Shown: positions 51,253 to 60,681, counted from the stretch's first letter. The stretch: 64,000 nucleotides of DNA from CALXOJ01 sp034120015 (GCA_034120015.1 JAXEIF010000025.1:62001-126000), one strand, 5' to 3'. Notes: generated from the letters alone by a model not told the origin. A program made the numbers and translations.

Positions 51253-52329
51253 TCAGCCGATTTTTTCGGAAGCGATTTTATTCCATTTGTCGGAAGCTTT
51301 TTCTTTATACTCGATTTCGGGGGAATAACGGGCCGTCAGCCAGAAAAAATTCTGCGCATTCTGCCAGTCTCCCGAATCATAAAGAGCATCTCCCAATGCC
51401 AGAAAGGTCCCGAACAGATCTACCGAATCCATGAATCGAAGCATATAGTCATTCCGCAATGCTTCGGCCAGCACCTGCTCTACCGTCATCCCGGAAGAAG
51501 CATAAGCCACATTCGGCATTTCCTCCATTAAAACGCTCAACGATGCCACAACGTGAAGAAGGTAATAACGGACAGCGGATTCGTAATCTTCTGTTTCCGC
51601 ATAACGGTCCCCGGCCAGACGATATGCTTTCAAAAACGAATCTCCCGTATGACGGTAAAGTTCCATCGTCTTATCCAATCCGTTCTTTTTGAATGAGGAA
51701 TAAACATCTTCCATGAAGGATTTTCCCTTATCCGAATTCAGAAAGCCGTTGCGGGAATTCAGGTCATCAAAAGCCCGATTTAAACCGTCCTGATTTCCGG
51801 TTTTGATATACAATCCGATAAGATAGTAGCTGATTTCATATATCGATGTATCGGCACCGAAGGCCTTGGCCTGGTCGAGAGCAGTCTGATAATATTTTTC
51901 CGCCAAAGCAAATTCCCCTTCAATTTCGAGGATGCGGGCCATCATTTCATAAGCTTCCGGATTTTTCGGCTGATACTGATATTCCTGAAGAAGATTGGCA
52001 AGTCTGATTCGGTCAAATTCGGATAAATCTGTTTTAATCCGATAGAAAGATTCATCCTCGATTATTGTTGTGTCGAAAAATGCCAAATCGGTATCGTAAA
52101 CAATTTTTTTTCGCAAATCCGCGACATCATCTTTTGTCAGACGATCCGGGAGAGAAGTCGCTGTCATATTTTCAACGGCCAGACATTTCCGAAAGCAAAT
52201 CATTGCATTTCCGTAATCCCGTTTTGCAAAATAATTTTTTCCGCGCTCCAGCTGCATCCAGATAGGATCATTTTGCGAAAAAACGGCGCCGTTTATCAGC
52301 AATAAAAAGAAAATAAAAATACGCTTCAA
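51253..52329 (-). CDS. Exported TPR-like protein, function unknown
   Basis: A 358-residue protein with a signal peptide (MKRIFIFFLLLINGAVFSQ) and repeated helical segments resembling TPR units: LERGKNYFAKRDYGNAMICFRKCL, EYQYQPKNPEAYEMMARILEIEGEFALAEKYY and GDWQNAQNFFWLTARY. No catalytic motif is seen. It overlaps ispG by an ATGA, so it belongs to the ispG unit. The gap to uvrA (51198-51252) is AT-rich, with the uvrA -10 box but no clear terminator. Confidence 0.7.
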   Translation of the reverse strand: MKRIFIFFLLLINGAVFSQNDPIWMQLERGKNYFAKRDYGNAMICFRKCLAVENMTATSLPDRLTKDDVADLRKKIVYDTDLAFFDTTIIEDESFYRIKTDLSEFDRIRLANLLQEYQYQPKNPEAYEMMARILEIEGEFALAEKYYQTALDQAKAFGADTSIYEISYYLIGLYIKTGNQDGLNRAFDDLNSRNGFLNSDKGKSFMEDVYSSFKKNGLDKTMELYRHTGDSFLKAYRLAGDRYAETEDYESAVRYYLLHVVASLSVLMEEMPNVAYASSGMTVEQVLAEALRNDYMLRFMDSVDLFGTFLALGDALYDSGDWQNAQNFFWLTARYSPEIEYKEKASDKWNKIASEKIG

Positions 52330-53363
52330 AATTTTTCTATCTCCTCTGTCAGCAGAGCCAATGCTTCCGATTGATCTACCTTTTTATATAATCGGCCTTT
52401 TTTGTAAAAGAGTATAGCGTTTCCGGCTCCCGTCAGACCGATATCGGCATCGGCCGCCTCCAACGGGCCGTTGACCTCGCACCCCATCACCGCCACCGTT
52501 ATCGGCTTGCTGTAACGGTACAGCAGTTCCTGCACCTGCGCCGCAAACCGGTTATCGGCATCAAACCGCGCACGGCCGCATTTCGGACAGGAAACCAGTT
52601 TCGGCATACCCCCCCCTTTTCCGCAGGCGCGCAGGATTTCGATGCCGGTCATCACCTCGTCCCGACAGCTGCCGGAAACGGAAACCCGTAACGTCTCGCC
52701 GATACCTTCATTCAGCAGTCGGGACAACGCCAGTGTACTGCGAATCACCGAAGGTATCAGGGGACCGGCTTCGGTAACTCCGATATGCAGCGGATAATTC
52801 CATTTTTCGCGAAACCGGCGGTTTGCTTCCACTGTCCCATCCGCATCGGAAAGCTTTAACGAAAACAACGCATTCCGGAATCCGTATTTTTCGAGAATAT
52901 CGATTTCTTCTTCCGCGGCTGCCAATGCGGCATCAACTTTGTTCATTCCGCGGTATTTAACCGGCAACGATCCGCCATTAATACCGACCCGAATCGGGAC
53001 GCCCGCATCCGCACAGGCATGCAAAACGGTCGCTATTTTCTCCTCGGTTCCGATGTTGCCCGGATTAATTCTGATTTTGGAGACACCGGCCCTCAGCGCA
53101 GCCAGCGCCAACCGGTAATCGAAATGAATATCGGCGACAACCGGCATAATTCCGACTGCACAAATCTGTTTTAAAGGTTCGATTGAGGCCTCGTCGGGAA
53201 CGGCAAAACGGATAATCCGACAGCCCAAATCCCGAACGGCCCGCATTTCATTCAGCAATGTTTCCGTATTTTCCGGACGAAGCGGCAGTTTTCCCATCGT
53301 CTGCACGGGAACGGGCGCTCCTCCTCCGATAACAATATCTCCGACTTTTACTGCTCGTACCAT
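52326..53363 (-). CDS. ispG: 4-hydroxy-3-methylbut-2-enyl diphosphate synthase (IspG)
   Basis: Reductively opens the cyclodiphosphate ring in the MEP pathway with a 4Fe-4S cluster. The 345-residue protein has VQTMGKLPLRPENTETLL, IHFDYRLALAALRAGVSKIRINPGNIG and HIGVTEAG. The cluster ligands are in SCPKCGR (two Cys) and MGCEVNGPLEA, where the Cys and the Glu seven residues later match the known C-C-C-E set. It lacks the long insertion of plant enzymes. The ATG has no ribosome site. A -10-like TAGAGT lies 6 bases upstream. It is co-transcribed with the TPR-like gene downstream. Confidence 0.95.
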   Translation of the reverse strand: MVRAVKVGDIVIGGGAPVPVQTMGKLPLRPENTETLLNEMRAVRDLGCRIIRFAVPDEASIEPLKQICAVGIMPVVADIHFDYRLALAALRAGVSKIRINPGNIGTEEKIATVLHACADAGVPIRVGINGGSLPVKYRGMNKVDAALAAAEEEIDILEKYGFRNALFSLKLSDADGTVEANRRFREKWNYPLHIGVTEAGPLIPSVIRSTLALSRLLNEGIGETLRVSVSGSCRDEVMTGIEILRACGKGGGMPKLVSCPKCGRARFDADNRFAAQVQELLYRYSKPITVAVMGCEVNGPLEAADADIGLTGAGNAILFYKKGRLYKKVDQSEALALLTEEIEKF

Positions 53364-53369
53364 ACCGTT

Positions 53370-53398
53370 ACTCTAACACAATTTATACGAAATCGCAA
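53370..53398 (-). promoter_or_regulatory. ispG promoter, predicted leaderless
   Basis: Minus strand: TTGCGA (53398-53393), 17-base spacer, TAGAGT (53375-53370), then 6 bases to the ispG ATG. Both boxes match only 4 of 6 consensus positions; the geometry equals that of alaS, murE and the fliG paralogue. Confidence 0.5.
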
Positions 53399-53414
53399 GG
53401 CGAATTTATGCCGT

Positions 53415-53445
53415 AAAAAAACCTCTGCACAAGGCAGAGGTTTTT
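53415..53445. terminator. Terminator of the V-type ATPase operon
   Basis: A 12-base stem (53417-53428 with 53434-53445) and a 5-base loop, T-tracts on both sides. It lies 25 bases past the stop of the K subunit gene. Confidence 0.87.
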
Positions 53446-53469
53446 CCTTTTTAACCGCAATCACTTCCG

Positions 53470-53985
53470 TCAGCAGAGAAACGAAGTTACGGCAGCGGCG
53501 GCCGTTTCGACTGCTTCAACGGCAGCCGCTGCATCGACACGCGGAGCCTGAGCAACAACAGTCAGCATCAGAGCCATAACGAAAATCGCAACGGTTTCGA
53601 TAATACCGAGTACGATAATGTAGTTCGCACCGCCTTTACCGGTTTCCGCATAAGCGTCGCAGGCGCACGCCGCGGCTTTGCCCTGTGCGTAAGCAGAAGC
53701 ACCCATTCCGATTCCGCCGAAAACACCGGCCCCCAAAATAAACCACGGATCAACCGTTGCGATATTCGGCAGCAAAGAAGCCAAAATCAAAACGAATCCG
53801 TACAATGTTTGCGAAAGCGGAAAACCGCAGTATACAACCAGCATAAAAGGAGCCGGTTTATTCTGCTGATAACTTTTCTTCCACGCTCCGATAGCGGACT
53901 GAGCCGCCGCACCGATTCCCATTGCCGAACCGAAAGCAGCCAGCGCCAGCGAGGCTGCCACACCCAAATAACCAAAATTAAACAT
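53470..53985 (-). CDS. atpK: V/A-type ATPase subunit K (membrane rotor ring)
   Basis: The proteolipid that forms the ion-carrying ring. The 171-residue protein has four membrane helices, a tandem duplication of the two-helix hairpin. The carboxylate Glu130 (GIIETVAIF) is in the second hairpin, and the first has Ser58-Gln59 (GFPLSQTLYG) instead of an acid. With Gln101 (AQGKAA) these match the Na+ ligands T64, Q65, Q110 and E139 of Enterococcus hirae NtpK, so Na+ coupling is likely. An Ala/Glu-rich tail of about 25 residues ending in FLC is unusual. AAGGAG precedes the ATG. Last gene of the operon. Confidence 0.95.
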   Translation of the reverse strand: MFNFGYLGVAASLALAAFGSAMGIGAAAQSAIGAWKKSYQQNKPAPFMLVVYCGFPLSQTLYGFVLILASLLPNIATVDPWFILGAGVFGGIGMGASAYAQGKAAACACDAYAETGKGGANYIIVLGIIETVAIFVMALMLTVVAQAPRVDAAAAVEAVETAAAAVTSFLC

Positions 53986-53994
53986 AAAATCTCC

Positions 53995-55821
53995 TTACTC
54001 CTGATTGGTTTTCGTATTTTTAAACGGCTGGTATTTAATTCCCACCCATTGCTGCCCCAAATGTCCGGCAAATTCCAGCAAATTCAAACGAACCGCGTGA
54101 ACCAGAATTGCCAGCACACCCAACATCATATTCAGTCCGTGCCCGAAAAGCAGAATCAGTGCTCCGAAAATCATTCCCGGAACTCCCAACGAATCGGAAA
54201 GATTCCCTGCCATCGATGAAAACGCCATTTCAATCTGAAACGATGCCAAACCGACGGCAAACAGACGAATATAACTCATAATATCGGAAAACATACTGAC
54301 GGTATTAAGAAAAGTCGAAACAATACCGACCAGTCCCTTGCCGACATTTTTAACAAAATGTCCGTCATCCTGTTTTCCGAACAGAATCAGAAACAAAACA
54401 CCGACACCGATAAAACCGTAAGAAACCGGCAGCATCGTCTTTTTCAGAATCAGCATCAGAATCAGGTTAAACATCCCCAGACAGACAAGAAGCCATCCCA
54501 ACTCGGTAAAAGCTTTGACCCGCGGTTTCTCCTTTAACCCGCGAATAAAACTCCAGATATGGGCAATGGAAATCTGCACCGTTCCGATAAAGAAACTGAG
54601 CCATTTTACCGTATCGGATGATTCGGGACCGAATGCATCGAGAGCCGGAACGGTTATTGCCTTCAACGGTCCCCATTCGGCCAAAGCCTGTGAAGCAAAC
54701 CAGTTTCCCGAAAGTGCGCCCCATACCATGGTACAAAAACTGAGCCAGGCAAAAAGTACGGTCACGGGAGAAACCTTTCCGGTTTTCTTCCTCGACATAA
54801 TCATAGCACCCAACGATCCCGCCAGAAAAATCAAACCGTAACCGGCGTCACCGATAATCATCGCAAAAAAGAGAGAAAAGAAAAAGAGGAAAAAGCCGTT
54901 AATATCCGATTCACGGTAACCGGGAACCGTTCCGAGAAAATCAAACACCGGCTGAATCAGCGAAACAATTTTACCGTTTTTAATTTTTGTCGGGACCGGA
55001 TCGTCCTCTCCGGGATCATCAAGAATCAGACCGATTGCATTGTCGCGACAGACCGCTTTCAGTCTTTCGGCTTCATCAACCGGAACAAACCCTGTCAGAT
55101 AAGAAACAGCCTGATCGCCGCCCGCACCGCAGCGGTACGTTTCAAACTCAATCTGCGCATTCAAATCCGACGCATAGCGTCGTAACGCGGATACGGCACC
55201 CGCATACGAAGCGATTTTGCGGCGGGCCGCTTCGGCAAGCCGGTTGTTTTCCTCGATTTTTTCGAGATATGTCCGCATTGAATATTCCGGCACCGCGAAC
55301 TCGATGCTGTCAATCTCGTCGGGATGGTTCAGCACCGCAACGGCGGCCGCTTTCTTGGTTCTGCGTAAAACAACGTAGGAAACCGTTTCCGGCAACGCTT
55401 TCAGCTGACTGTTCGTCATCGTAAACAGCCGAATCCCGACGCCGTGCTCTTTCAGGAAAGCCAACGCATCCGGTTCGAAATTACCCCACGGCTCCAAAGC
55501 AGTAACGGTTGCCCGGTAACGGTTCGACTCTTCCGTCAGCCGCATTATTTCGGCATTCATCTCGGTGATAACAGCAACCGCCCCGGCGGGATCGCCGACA
55601 TCGGCTGTGTTCCGTTTTCTGTCGGCTTTTCCCAAGTCGGACAGCAGAGAAACCGCCGTCATCGTCCGGTCTTTCGCCTGCTTCAGTTCATCGACAGACA
55701 TTGTTTCCGGCAACGAAACGGGGGTTAAATGAACAACACCGGCCTCACGGATTTTTTCGAGAGCTTTTGTTTTTCCGGCCGTTTTCATAAAAACGATGAT
55801 TTTTTTCATTTTTACTATCAT
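53995..55821 (-). CDS. atpI: V/A-type ATPase subunit I (stator membrane protein)
   Basis: The 608-residue a-type stator subunit. It has a cytoplasmic N-terminal half (to about residue 330) with coiled-coil stretches such as EKIEENNRLAEAARRKIASYAGAV. About seven membrane helices follow, containing FFSLFFAMIIGDAGYGLIFL and the channel-region helix RLFAVGLASFQIEMAFSSMAG. The Arg in SYIRLFAVG is the candidate for the conserved stator Arg. The start overlaps the D subunit stop (ATGA). Confidence 0.94.
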   Translation of the reverse strand: MIVKMKKIIVFMKTAGKTKALEKIREAGVVHLTPVSLPETMSVDELKQAKDRTMTAVSLLSDLGKADRKRNTADVGDPAGAVAVITEMNAEIMRLTEESNRYRATVTALEPWGNFEPDALAFLKEHGVGIRLFTMTNSQLKALPETVSYVVLRRTKKAAAVAVLNHPDEIDSIEFAVPEYSMRTYLEKIEENNRLAEAARRKIASYAGAVSALRRYASDLNAQIEFETYRCGAGGDQAVSYLTGFVPVDEAERLKAVCRDNAIGLILDDPGEDDPVPTKIKNGKIVSLIQPVFDFLGTVPGYRESDINGFFLFFFSLFFAMIIGDAGYGLIFLAGSLGAMIMSRKKTGKVSPVTVLFAWLSFCTMVWGALSGNWFASQALAEWGPLKAITVPALDAFGPESSDTVKWLSFFIGTVQISIAHIWSFIRGLKEKPRVKAFTELGWLLVCLGMFNLILMLILKKTMLPVSYGFIGVGVLFLILFGKQDDGHFVKNVGKGLVGIVSTFLNTVSMFSDIMSYIRLFAVGLASFQIEMAFSSMAGNLSDSLGVPGMIFGALILLFGHGLNMMLGVLAILVHAVRLNLLEFAGHLGQQWVGIKYQPFKNTKTNQE

Positions 55822-56423
55822 ACACCGGCCGTCCTTGTCAGTTTTTTCTTGGCGATCTTTCCGCGTACGACTTCGGATGTCTGCTGATCGCCCAGATAAA
55901 CAGAGATTTTTTTGATGATTTCTTTCGTTTCCGGAATTTTGACCTTTTCGAACAGGTTTACACGCTGCGTCGCTGTCTGCAGTTCGCGGTTCAATACCGA
56001 AATTTGTTCATTCAGAACTTTGATTTCCATATCAAGCGCAATCACGTCCCGCATTTTAATAATCGCTTTATCAATCCACAACGGCGTCAGATATAAATCG
56101 TATACAGGCTGTACAAAATCAACACCGTCGAACAGCGGAATCCGAATTCCGGCAATATTGCCTTCCCCCCGCCGAATCTGTTTAATGGCAAGCCATTCGG
56201 GATTGAGTCGAAACGAATCTCCGAAAACGGCAATCCAGCTTTTGAACTCCGTTTCCAACTGCTTCTTTTTTTCGAAAACAGCAGCCGCGCGGGTTTCGAT
56301 GATCCGGATTTCCGTCTGCAACTGCTGCTTTTTCAACTGAAGCGTCGGCAGGTAACGGACAAACATTTTCAGTCTGTCTTTCTGCTTTTTCTGCTCGTTT
56401 TTCGTCAGCTTAAATTGTGCCAT
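55818..56423 (-). CDS. atpD: V/A-type ATPase subunit D (central stalk)
   Basis: The central rotor shaft protein, 201 residues. It begins KLTKNEQKKQKDRLKMFVRYLPTLQLKKQQLQTEI, a long coiled coil, and ends with the second helix (ALDMEIKVLNEQISVLNRELQTATQRVNLFEKVKIPETKEIIKKI), as in the family. It lies 3 bases after the B subunit gene and overlaps the I subunit gene. Confidence 0.94.
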   Translation of the reverse strand: MAQFKLTKNEQKKQKDRLKMFVRYLPTLQLKKQQLQTEIRIIETRAAAVFEKKKQLETEFKSWIAVFGDSFRLNPEWLAIKQIRRGEGNIAGIRIPLFDGVDFVQPVYDLYLTPLWIDKAIIKMRDVIALDMEIKVLNEQISVLNRELQTATQRVNLFEKVKIPETKEIIKKISVYLGDQQTSEVVRGKIAKKKLTRTAGV

Positions 56424-56426
56424 TTT

Positions 56427-57725
56427 CTAGCCCTCTTTCGGCCAAAACTTCTCAATCAGCTCGGTTTTGATTCCGGTTTCCTGTTTTTCAAAACATTCCG
56501 CCAGCATTTTCCATCCTTCATCCAAAGCTGCTTCCAGCGGGATATTCACCGAGAGATTCATCATCTTCGACTCAAACAGATAGCCGTATTTCAGCAGCTT
56601 TTCATCCCATCCCGATAACGAAAAACCCATCGATTTTTTTTCGAGAGTATCTTTGTAAGAAGCGTACAGCTTAATCATCGCATCCATAATCGTCCGGTGA
56701 TCTTCCCGTGTTTTCGAGTTCACCTGCTGTTTCAGACGTGACAGCGATCCGAACGGCTCGATACGGCCGCCTTTCAGATAATACTGACCTTCCGTAATAT
56801 ACCCGGTGTTATCGGGAACCGGGTGCGTTACGTCGTCGCCCGGCATGGTCGTTACGGCCAAAATGGTAATCGATCCGGCGCCGTCAATATCGACCGCTTT
56901 CTCGTAGCGGGAAGCCAACTGGGAATAAAGATCACCGGGATAACCGCGGTTTGACGGCACCTGTTCCTGTGTAATCGAAATTTCTTTCTTTGCATCGGCA
57001 AAGTTGGTCATATCGGTCAGCAGAACCAGAACCCGTTTGCCCTGCAGCGCAAATTTTTCGGCAACTGCCAGAGAAATATCGGGAACCATCAGACATTCGA
57101 CCGTCGGGTCGGATGCCGTGTGAATATACATAATGGTTCGTGACAGAGCACCGCCCTCTTCGAGCGTTTCTTTAAAATAGAGATAATCGTCGTACTTCAG
57201 TCCCATACCGCCGAGAATGATCATATCGACCTCGGCCTGCAGTGCAATCCGCGCCAGCAGTTCGTTATACGGCTCTCCGGAAATGGAAAAGATCGGGAGT
57301 TTCTGCGATTCAACCAGAGTATTGAAAAGATCGATCATCGGAATACCGGTACGAACGATTTTGCTCGGTACGATTCTTTTGGCCGGGTTAAACGAAGGTC
57401 CGGCAATGGTAATGAGGTTTTCGGAAAGTGCCGGACCGTTGTCACGCGGTTCGCCCGAACCGGTGAAGACACGCCCCAACAGATTCTCCGAGAACGACAC
57501 CCGCATCGGGTTGCCCAAAAAGCGCACGGAATCGCCGGTCGAGACACCGCGGCCGCCGGCGAACACCTGCAGCGACACCATATCCCGATCAAGCTTAATC
57601 ACTTCCGCCAGCGAAGTGCCGAAAGAAGTAGTGATTTCGGCCAATTCGCCGTAAGCAACATTCTCCGCTTTTACCGTAATCACGTTTCCGGAAATCGATT
57701 CGATTTTACTGTAAATCTTGTCCAT
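56427..57725 (-). CDS. atpB: V/A-type ATPase subunit B (non-catalytic)
   Basis: The regulatory subunit of the hexameric head, 432 residues. It has GRVFTGSGEPRDNGP, RTGIPMIDLFNTLVESQKLPIFSISGEPYNELLARIA (P-loop position degenerate, as normal for B), TDMTNFADAKKEISITQEQVPSNRGYPG and TMPGDDVTHPVPDNTGYITEGQ. One base separates it from the A subunit stop. Confidence 0.96.
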   Translation of the reverse strand: MDKIYSKIESISGNVITVKAENVAYGELAEITTSFGTSLAEVIKLDRDMVSLQVFAGGRGVSTGDSVRFLGNPMRVSFSENLLGRVFTGSGEPRDNGPALSENLITIAGPSFNPAKRIVPSKIVRTGIPMIDLFNTLVESQKLPIFSISGEPYNELLARIALQAEVDMIILGGMGLKYDDYLYFKETLEEGGALSRTIMYIHTASDPTVECLMVPDISLAVAEKFALQGKRVLVLLTDMTNFADAKKEISITQEQVPSNRGYPGDLYSQLASRYEKAVDIDGAGSITILAVTTMPGDDVTHPVPDNTGYITEGQYYLKGGRIEPFGSLSRLKQQVNSKTREDHRTIMDAMIKLYASYKDTLEKKSMGFSLSGWDEKLLKYGYLFESKMMNLSVNIPLEAALDEGWKMLAECFEKQETGIKTELIEKFWPKEG

Positions 57726-57726
57726 C

Positions 57727-59499
57727 TTATTTTACCTCCGCTGTTTTCAAAACGGCTTCGCTGTGAGGCAGATAACCGTCACGCCGTTCGTCAACGAAGG
57801 CCTCTATCTCTTTTTCGATACGCAAAAAGTCTTCCGAAAGATAAACGGAACCGTTCAAGTCCAAAGTTTTCAGACGTAATCCCGCAAACCATCGACGGGC
57901 TTCGTCTTTTTCCGTAAATTTCAGATTTGCCGCGGCAATCTTCACTATCAATTTAAAGTAGCGGTGCTGCCGTTCCGTCGGAACCGCCGCATCAACCGGA
58001 TCAAAAGAGTTCTGCTGAAAATAAACCGCATCGACATATTCTCCTTTCAGATAAATTAAAAAGTCCTCGAGACTGGTTCCTTCTTCTCCGACAACTTTCA
58101 TCATCTGATCGATTTCGGCACTTTTGCGCATCACATCGTAAACGTAGCCTGTCACGGAAGCCGGAATCAGACTCTTATATTTACTCCACGATTCCAGCGG
58201 GTGAATCGCCGGGTACTTACGCGCATCGGAACGTTCCCGGGACAAACCGAGGAATGCACCGACCACTTTCAGGGTGGCCTGAGTCACCGGCTCATCAAAG
58301 TTTCCGCCCGCCGGCGATACGGTACCGCCGATGGTAACCGAACCGACGGAACCGTCTTTCAGCCGCACCAGACCGGCGCGTTCGTAAAAGGCGGCAATAG
58401 TCGATTCGAGGTAAGCGGGGAACGCTTCGTCTCCGGGAATTTCCTCCAAACGGCCGCTCATTTCGCGCATGGCCTGTGCCCACCGCGAAGTGGAATCGGC
58501 AATCAGCAGGACGTTCAGCCCCATCTGCCGGTAATATTCGGCCAACGTCACCGCGGTATAAACGGAGGCTTCGCGGGAGGCGACCGGCATCGACGATGTG
58601 TTGGCGATAATCACGGTGCGTTCCATCAGCGACCGTCCCGTTTTGGGGTCTGTCAGTTCGGGAAACTCTTTCAGCGTCTCCACAACCTCACCCGCACGTT
58701 CCCCGCACGCCGCGATAATCACGATATCGACATCGGCATGGCGGCTCAATGTCTGCTGCAAAACCGTCTTTCCGGCTCCGAACGGTCCCGGTATACAAAA
58801 AGTCCCTCCCAATGCCACAGGCAAGAAGGTGTCGATCAACCGCACCTGGGTAACCATCGGTTTCACCGGTTTCAAACGCTCACTGTAGCATTTCACCGCT
58901 CTCTTGACAGGCCATTCGAACATCATGGTTAAGTCGTAACTGTTGCCTTTGGCGTCTTTGATAACGGCAATTTTATCCGTCACGGTATATTCCCCCTCCG
59001 TTGCAATCCGGTCAACCGTGTACTGTCCCTGAAACGAAAACGGCACCATAATACGGTGGGTAAAAGCACCCTCGGGAACGGTGCCCAATGTATCGCCGGC
59101 TTCAACCGACTCACCGGCTTTGACAACCGGGGTGAAGGCCCACTTCTTTTTCCTGTCCAAAGCATCCAGATAAACACCCGGTTCCAGAAAAAATCCTGTC
59201 TGAGCAGCCAGTTCGGGCAACGGATTCTGCAATCCGTCGTAAATCTGCCCCAAAAGTCCGGGTCCCAATTCGACGGCCAGCATCTCCCCCGTAAATTCGA
59301 CATCATCACCGACTTTGATTCCGCCGGAAATTTCATAAATCTGCATTTGGGCTGTGTCACCGTTAATACGGATAATCTCCGATTTCAGTCGTTTTCCCTG
59401 CGACAAGACATACCCGACTTCATTCATCGCAATTTTGTCCGTAACGGCAACCGTAATCATATTTCCGTTGACGCCCAATACTTTTCCTTTCGCACTCAT
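57727..59499 (-). CDS. atpA: V/A-type ATPase subunit A (catalytic)
   Basis: The catalytic head subunit, 590 residues. It has the insert region typical of A subunits (LGTVPEGAFTHRIMVPF), the P-loop GPFGAGKT, ACGERAGEV and NTSSMPVASREASVY. LLIADSTSRWAQAMREMSGRLEEIPGDEAFPAYL follows. Whether it runs as pump or synthase is not decided by sequence. It sits 3 bases after the DUF2764 gene. Confidence 0.97.
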   Translation of the reverse strand: MSAKGKVLGVNGNMITVAVTDKIAMNEVGYVLSQGKRLKSEIIRINGDTAQMQIYEISGGIKVGDDVEFTGEMLAVELGPGLLGQIYDGLQNPLPELAAQTGFFLEPGVYLDALDRKKKWAFTPVVKAGESVEAGDTLGTVPEGAFTHRIMVPFSFQGQYTVDRIATEGEYTVTDKIAVIKDAKGNSYDLTMMFEWPVKRAVKCYSERLKPVKPMVTQVRLIDTFLPVALGGTFCIPGPFGAGKTVLQQTLSRHADVDIVIIAACGERAGEVVETLKEFPELTDPKTGRSLMERTVIIANTSSMPVASREASVYTAVTLAEYYRQMGLNVLLIADSTSRWAQAMREMSGRLEEIPGDEAFPAYLESTIAAFYERAGLVRLKDGSVGSVTIGGTVSPAGGNFDEPVTQATLKVVGAFLGLSRERSDARKYPAIHPLESWSKYKSLIPASVTGYVYDVMRKSAEIDQMMKVVGEEGTSLEDFLIYLKGEYVDAVYFQQNSFDPVDAAVPTERQHRYFKLIVKIAAANLKFTEKDEARRWFAGLRLKTLDLNGSVYLSEDFLRIEKEIEAFVDERRDGYLPHSEAVLKTAEVK

Positions 59500-59502
59500 C
59501 GT

Positions 59503-60042
59503 TTATACTCCGATCTCAGATTCGTTTCCGATCACTGTTTTGTAAAGAAGAGAATATTGTTCTTCTCCCTCCTTCTCCCGAAAAGAAGCGTTACGCTCCG
59601 CCAACCGCAGTTGAAGAGCATAAACGGCAACCGCATCAAAATCAAAATAGTGACCTGTCTTTAAATTTTCCAAATAATTCCACCTCTCGGCATCCCACTG
59701 CTGTTCCGCTTTCAGGGGGGAATCTGTTTTGTAAAGCAGCGCTGCCAAAGCAGACGCAGACGGTATCGCATCGCCTTCCCGGCAATCACGAACGGCTTCG
59801 CTGCCTTGTGCCCGCAGTTTCACCAGGGCATTTCTGACCGCCCGGTCCCATCTCAGATACTCTTCGGCAGCACCGTTTCCCGTCAGATCCGGTTCGTCGG
59901 AAAGAATCATCCGCAGGCGGATAAATTCTTCCGGAGGAAGCTGATCCGAAGCGGCATTGAGAAACATTTCCGATGAAACGGCGGGAGCGGTCCGCAAATC
60001 CAGAGACGGAACCGATGCCATCAGATAGTAGTAGTTTTTCAC
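59503..60042 (-). CDS. DUF2764 protein of the spirochaetal V-ATPase operon
   Basis: A 179-residue protein starting MKNYYYLMASVPSLDLRT, followed by SEMFLNAASDQLPPEEFIRLRMIL and WDRAVRNALVKLRAQGSEAV. This matches the DUF2764 proteins found between subunits E and A in Treponema and Borrelia operons. It replaces the C subunit gene of other operons by position. A C/d-type stalk role is an inference. The GTG start at 60042 has GGAG about 9 bases upstream, 12 bases after the E subunit gene. Confidence 0.8.
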   Translation of the reverse strand: MKNYYYLMASVPSLDLRTAPAVSSEMFLNAASDQLPPEEFIRLRMILSDEPDLTGNGAAEEYLRWDRAVRNALVKLRAQGSEAVRDCREGDAIPSASALAALLYKTDSPLKAEQQWDAERWNYLENLKTGHYFDFDAVAVYALQLRLAERNASFREKEGEEQYSLLYKTVIGNESEIGV

Positions 60043-60054
60043 AAGTCGTCTCCG

Positions 60055-60651
60055 TCAGACATCAAGAAGTTCGGCAATCTTCGGATTCAGATAAACAGAA
60101 AGCATCTGCGCGATTTTTTCATCACTGAAATCATAATAAGCCGATCCGTCTTTTATTTCCATGCGAAAACCGGCGTTGATACGGGCAGAAGGACTTATCT
60201 CCAGACCTTTCTCGAGTTCCCCCGCCAAAGACTGCTTTAAAAAATTCGTCAGTTCGGCCGCATCTTTTTCGGAGACGGCAATTTTTATATCTGCCGGTTT
60301 TTCCCCGGATGCGGAAACGACAGCGGGAATCAATGTTCGCAATACCGAAGCATCAAGATTTTCGTTTACTGCGGAAATCAAAATACGGGAAAAGATTTGC
60401 TCGATTTTCTTTTTCAGATTTAAAATCAAATCCCGACCGGCCTGCTGAAGCGCCGCTTTGCCCGACTCTTCGAATTTCCGTGCGCGCATCTCGGCTTCGG
60501 CAATTTTATCAGCCGCTTCTTTTTCGGCCTGACCGATAATCCGTTCCGCCTCGCTTTTTGCTTCTGTCAGCATCGATTCTTTCTGAAGCTCGGCAGCATT
60601 AATTCCTTCTTCTTTAATTGACCGGATCAATTCTTCAAGTTGTAATTCCAT
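60055..60651 (-). CDS. atpE: V/A-type ATPase subunit E (peripheral stalk)
   Basis: The peripheral stalk subunit, 198 residues. The first about 110 residues form a long charged coiled coil (EGINAAELQKESMLTEAKSEAERIIGQAEKEAADKIAEAEMRARKFEE). A globular C-terminal part contains MEIKDGSAYYDFSDEKIAQMLSVYLNPKIAELL. It is the first gene of the operon, behind GAGGTG and a near-consensus promoter. No subunit G partner gene is visible. Confidence 0.9.
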   Translation of the reverse strand: MELQLEELIRSIKEEGINAAELQKESMLTEAKSEAERIIGQAEKEAADKIAEAEMRARKFEESGKAALQQAGRDLILNLKKKIEQIFSRILISAVNENLDASVLRTLIPAVVSASGEKPADIKIAVSEKDAAELTNFLKQSLAGELEKGLEISPSARINAGFRMEIKDGSAYYDFSDEKIAQMLSVYLNPKIAELLDV

Positions 60652-60681
60652 TCACTGACACCTCGCTTAAGTTCATAATTA

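Noticed and set aside
56427..57725. Missing P-loop in V-ATPase subunit B as a defect
   Set aside because: Degenerate P-loop is normal for the non-catalytic B subunit.
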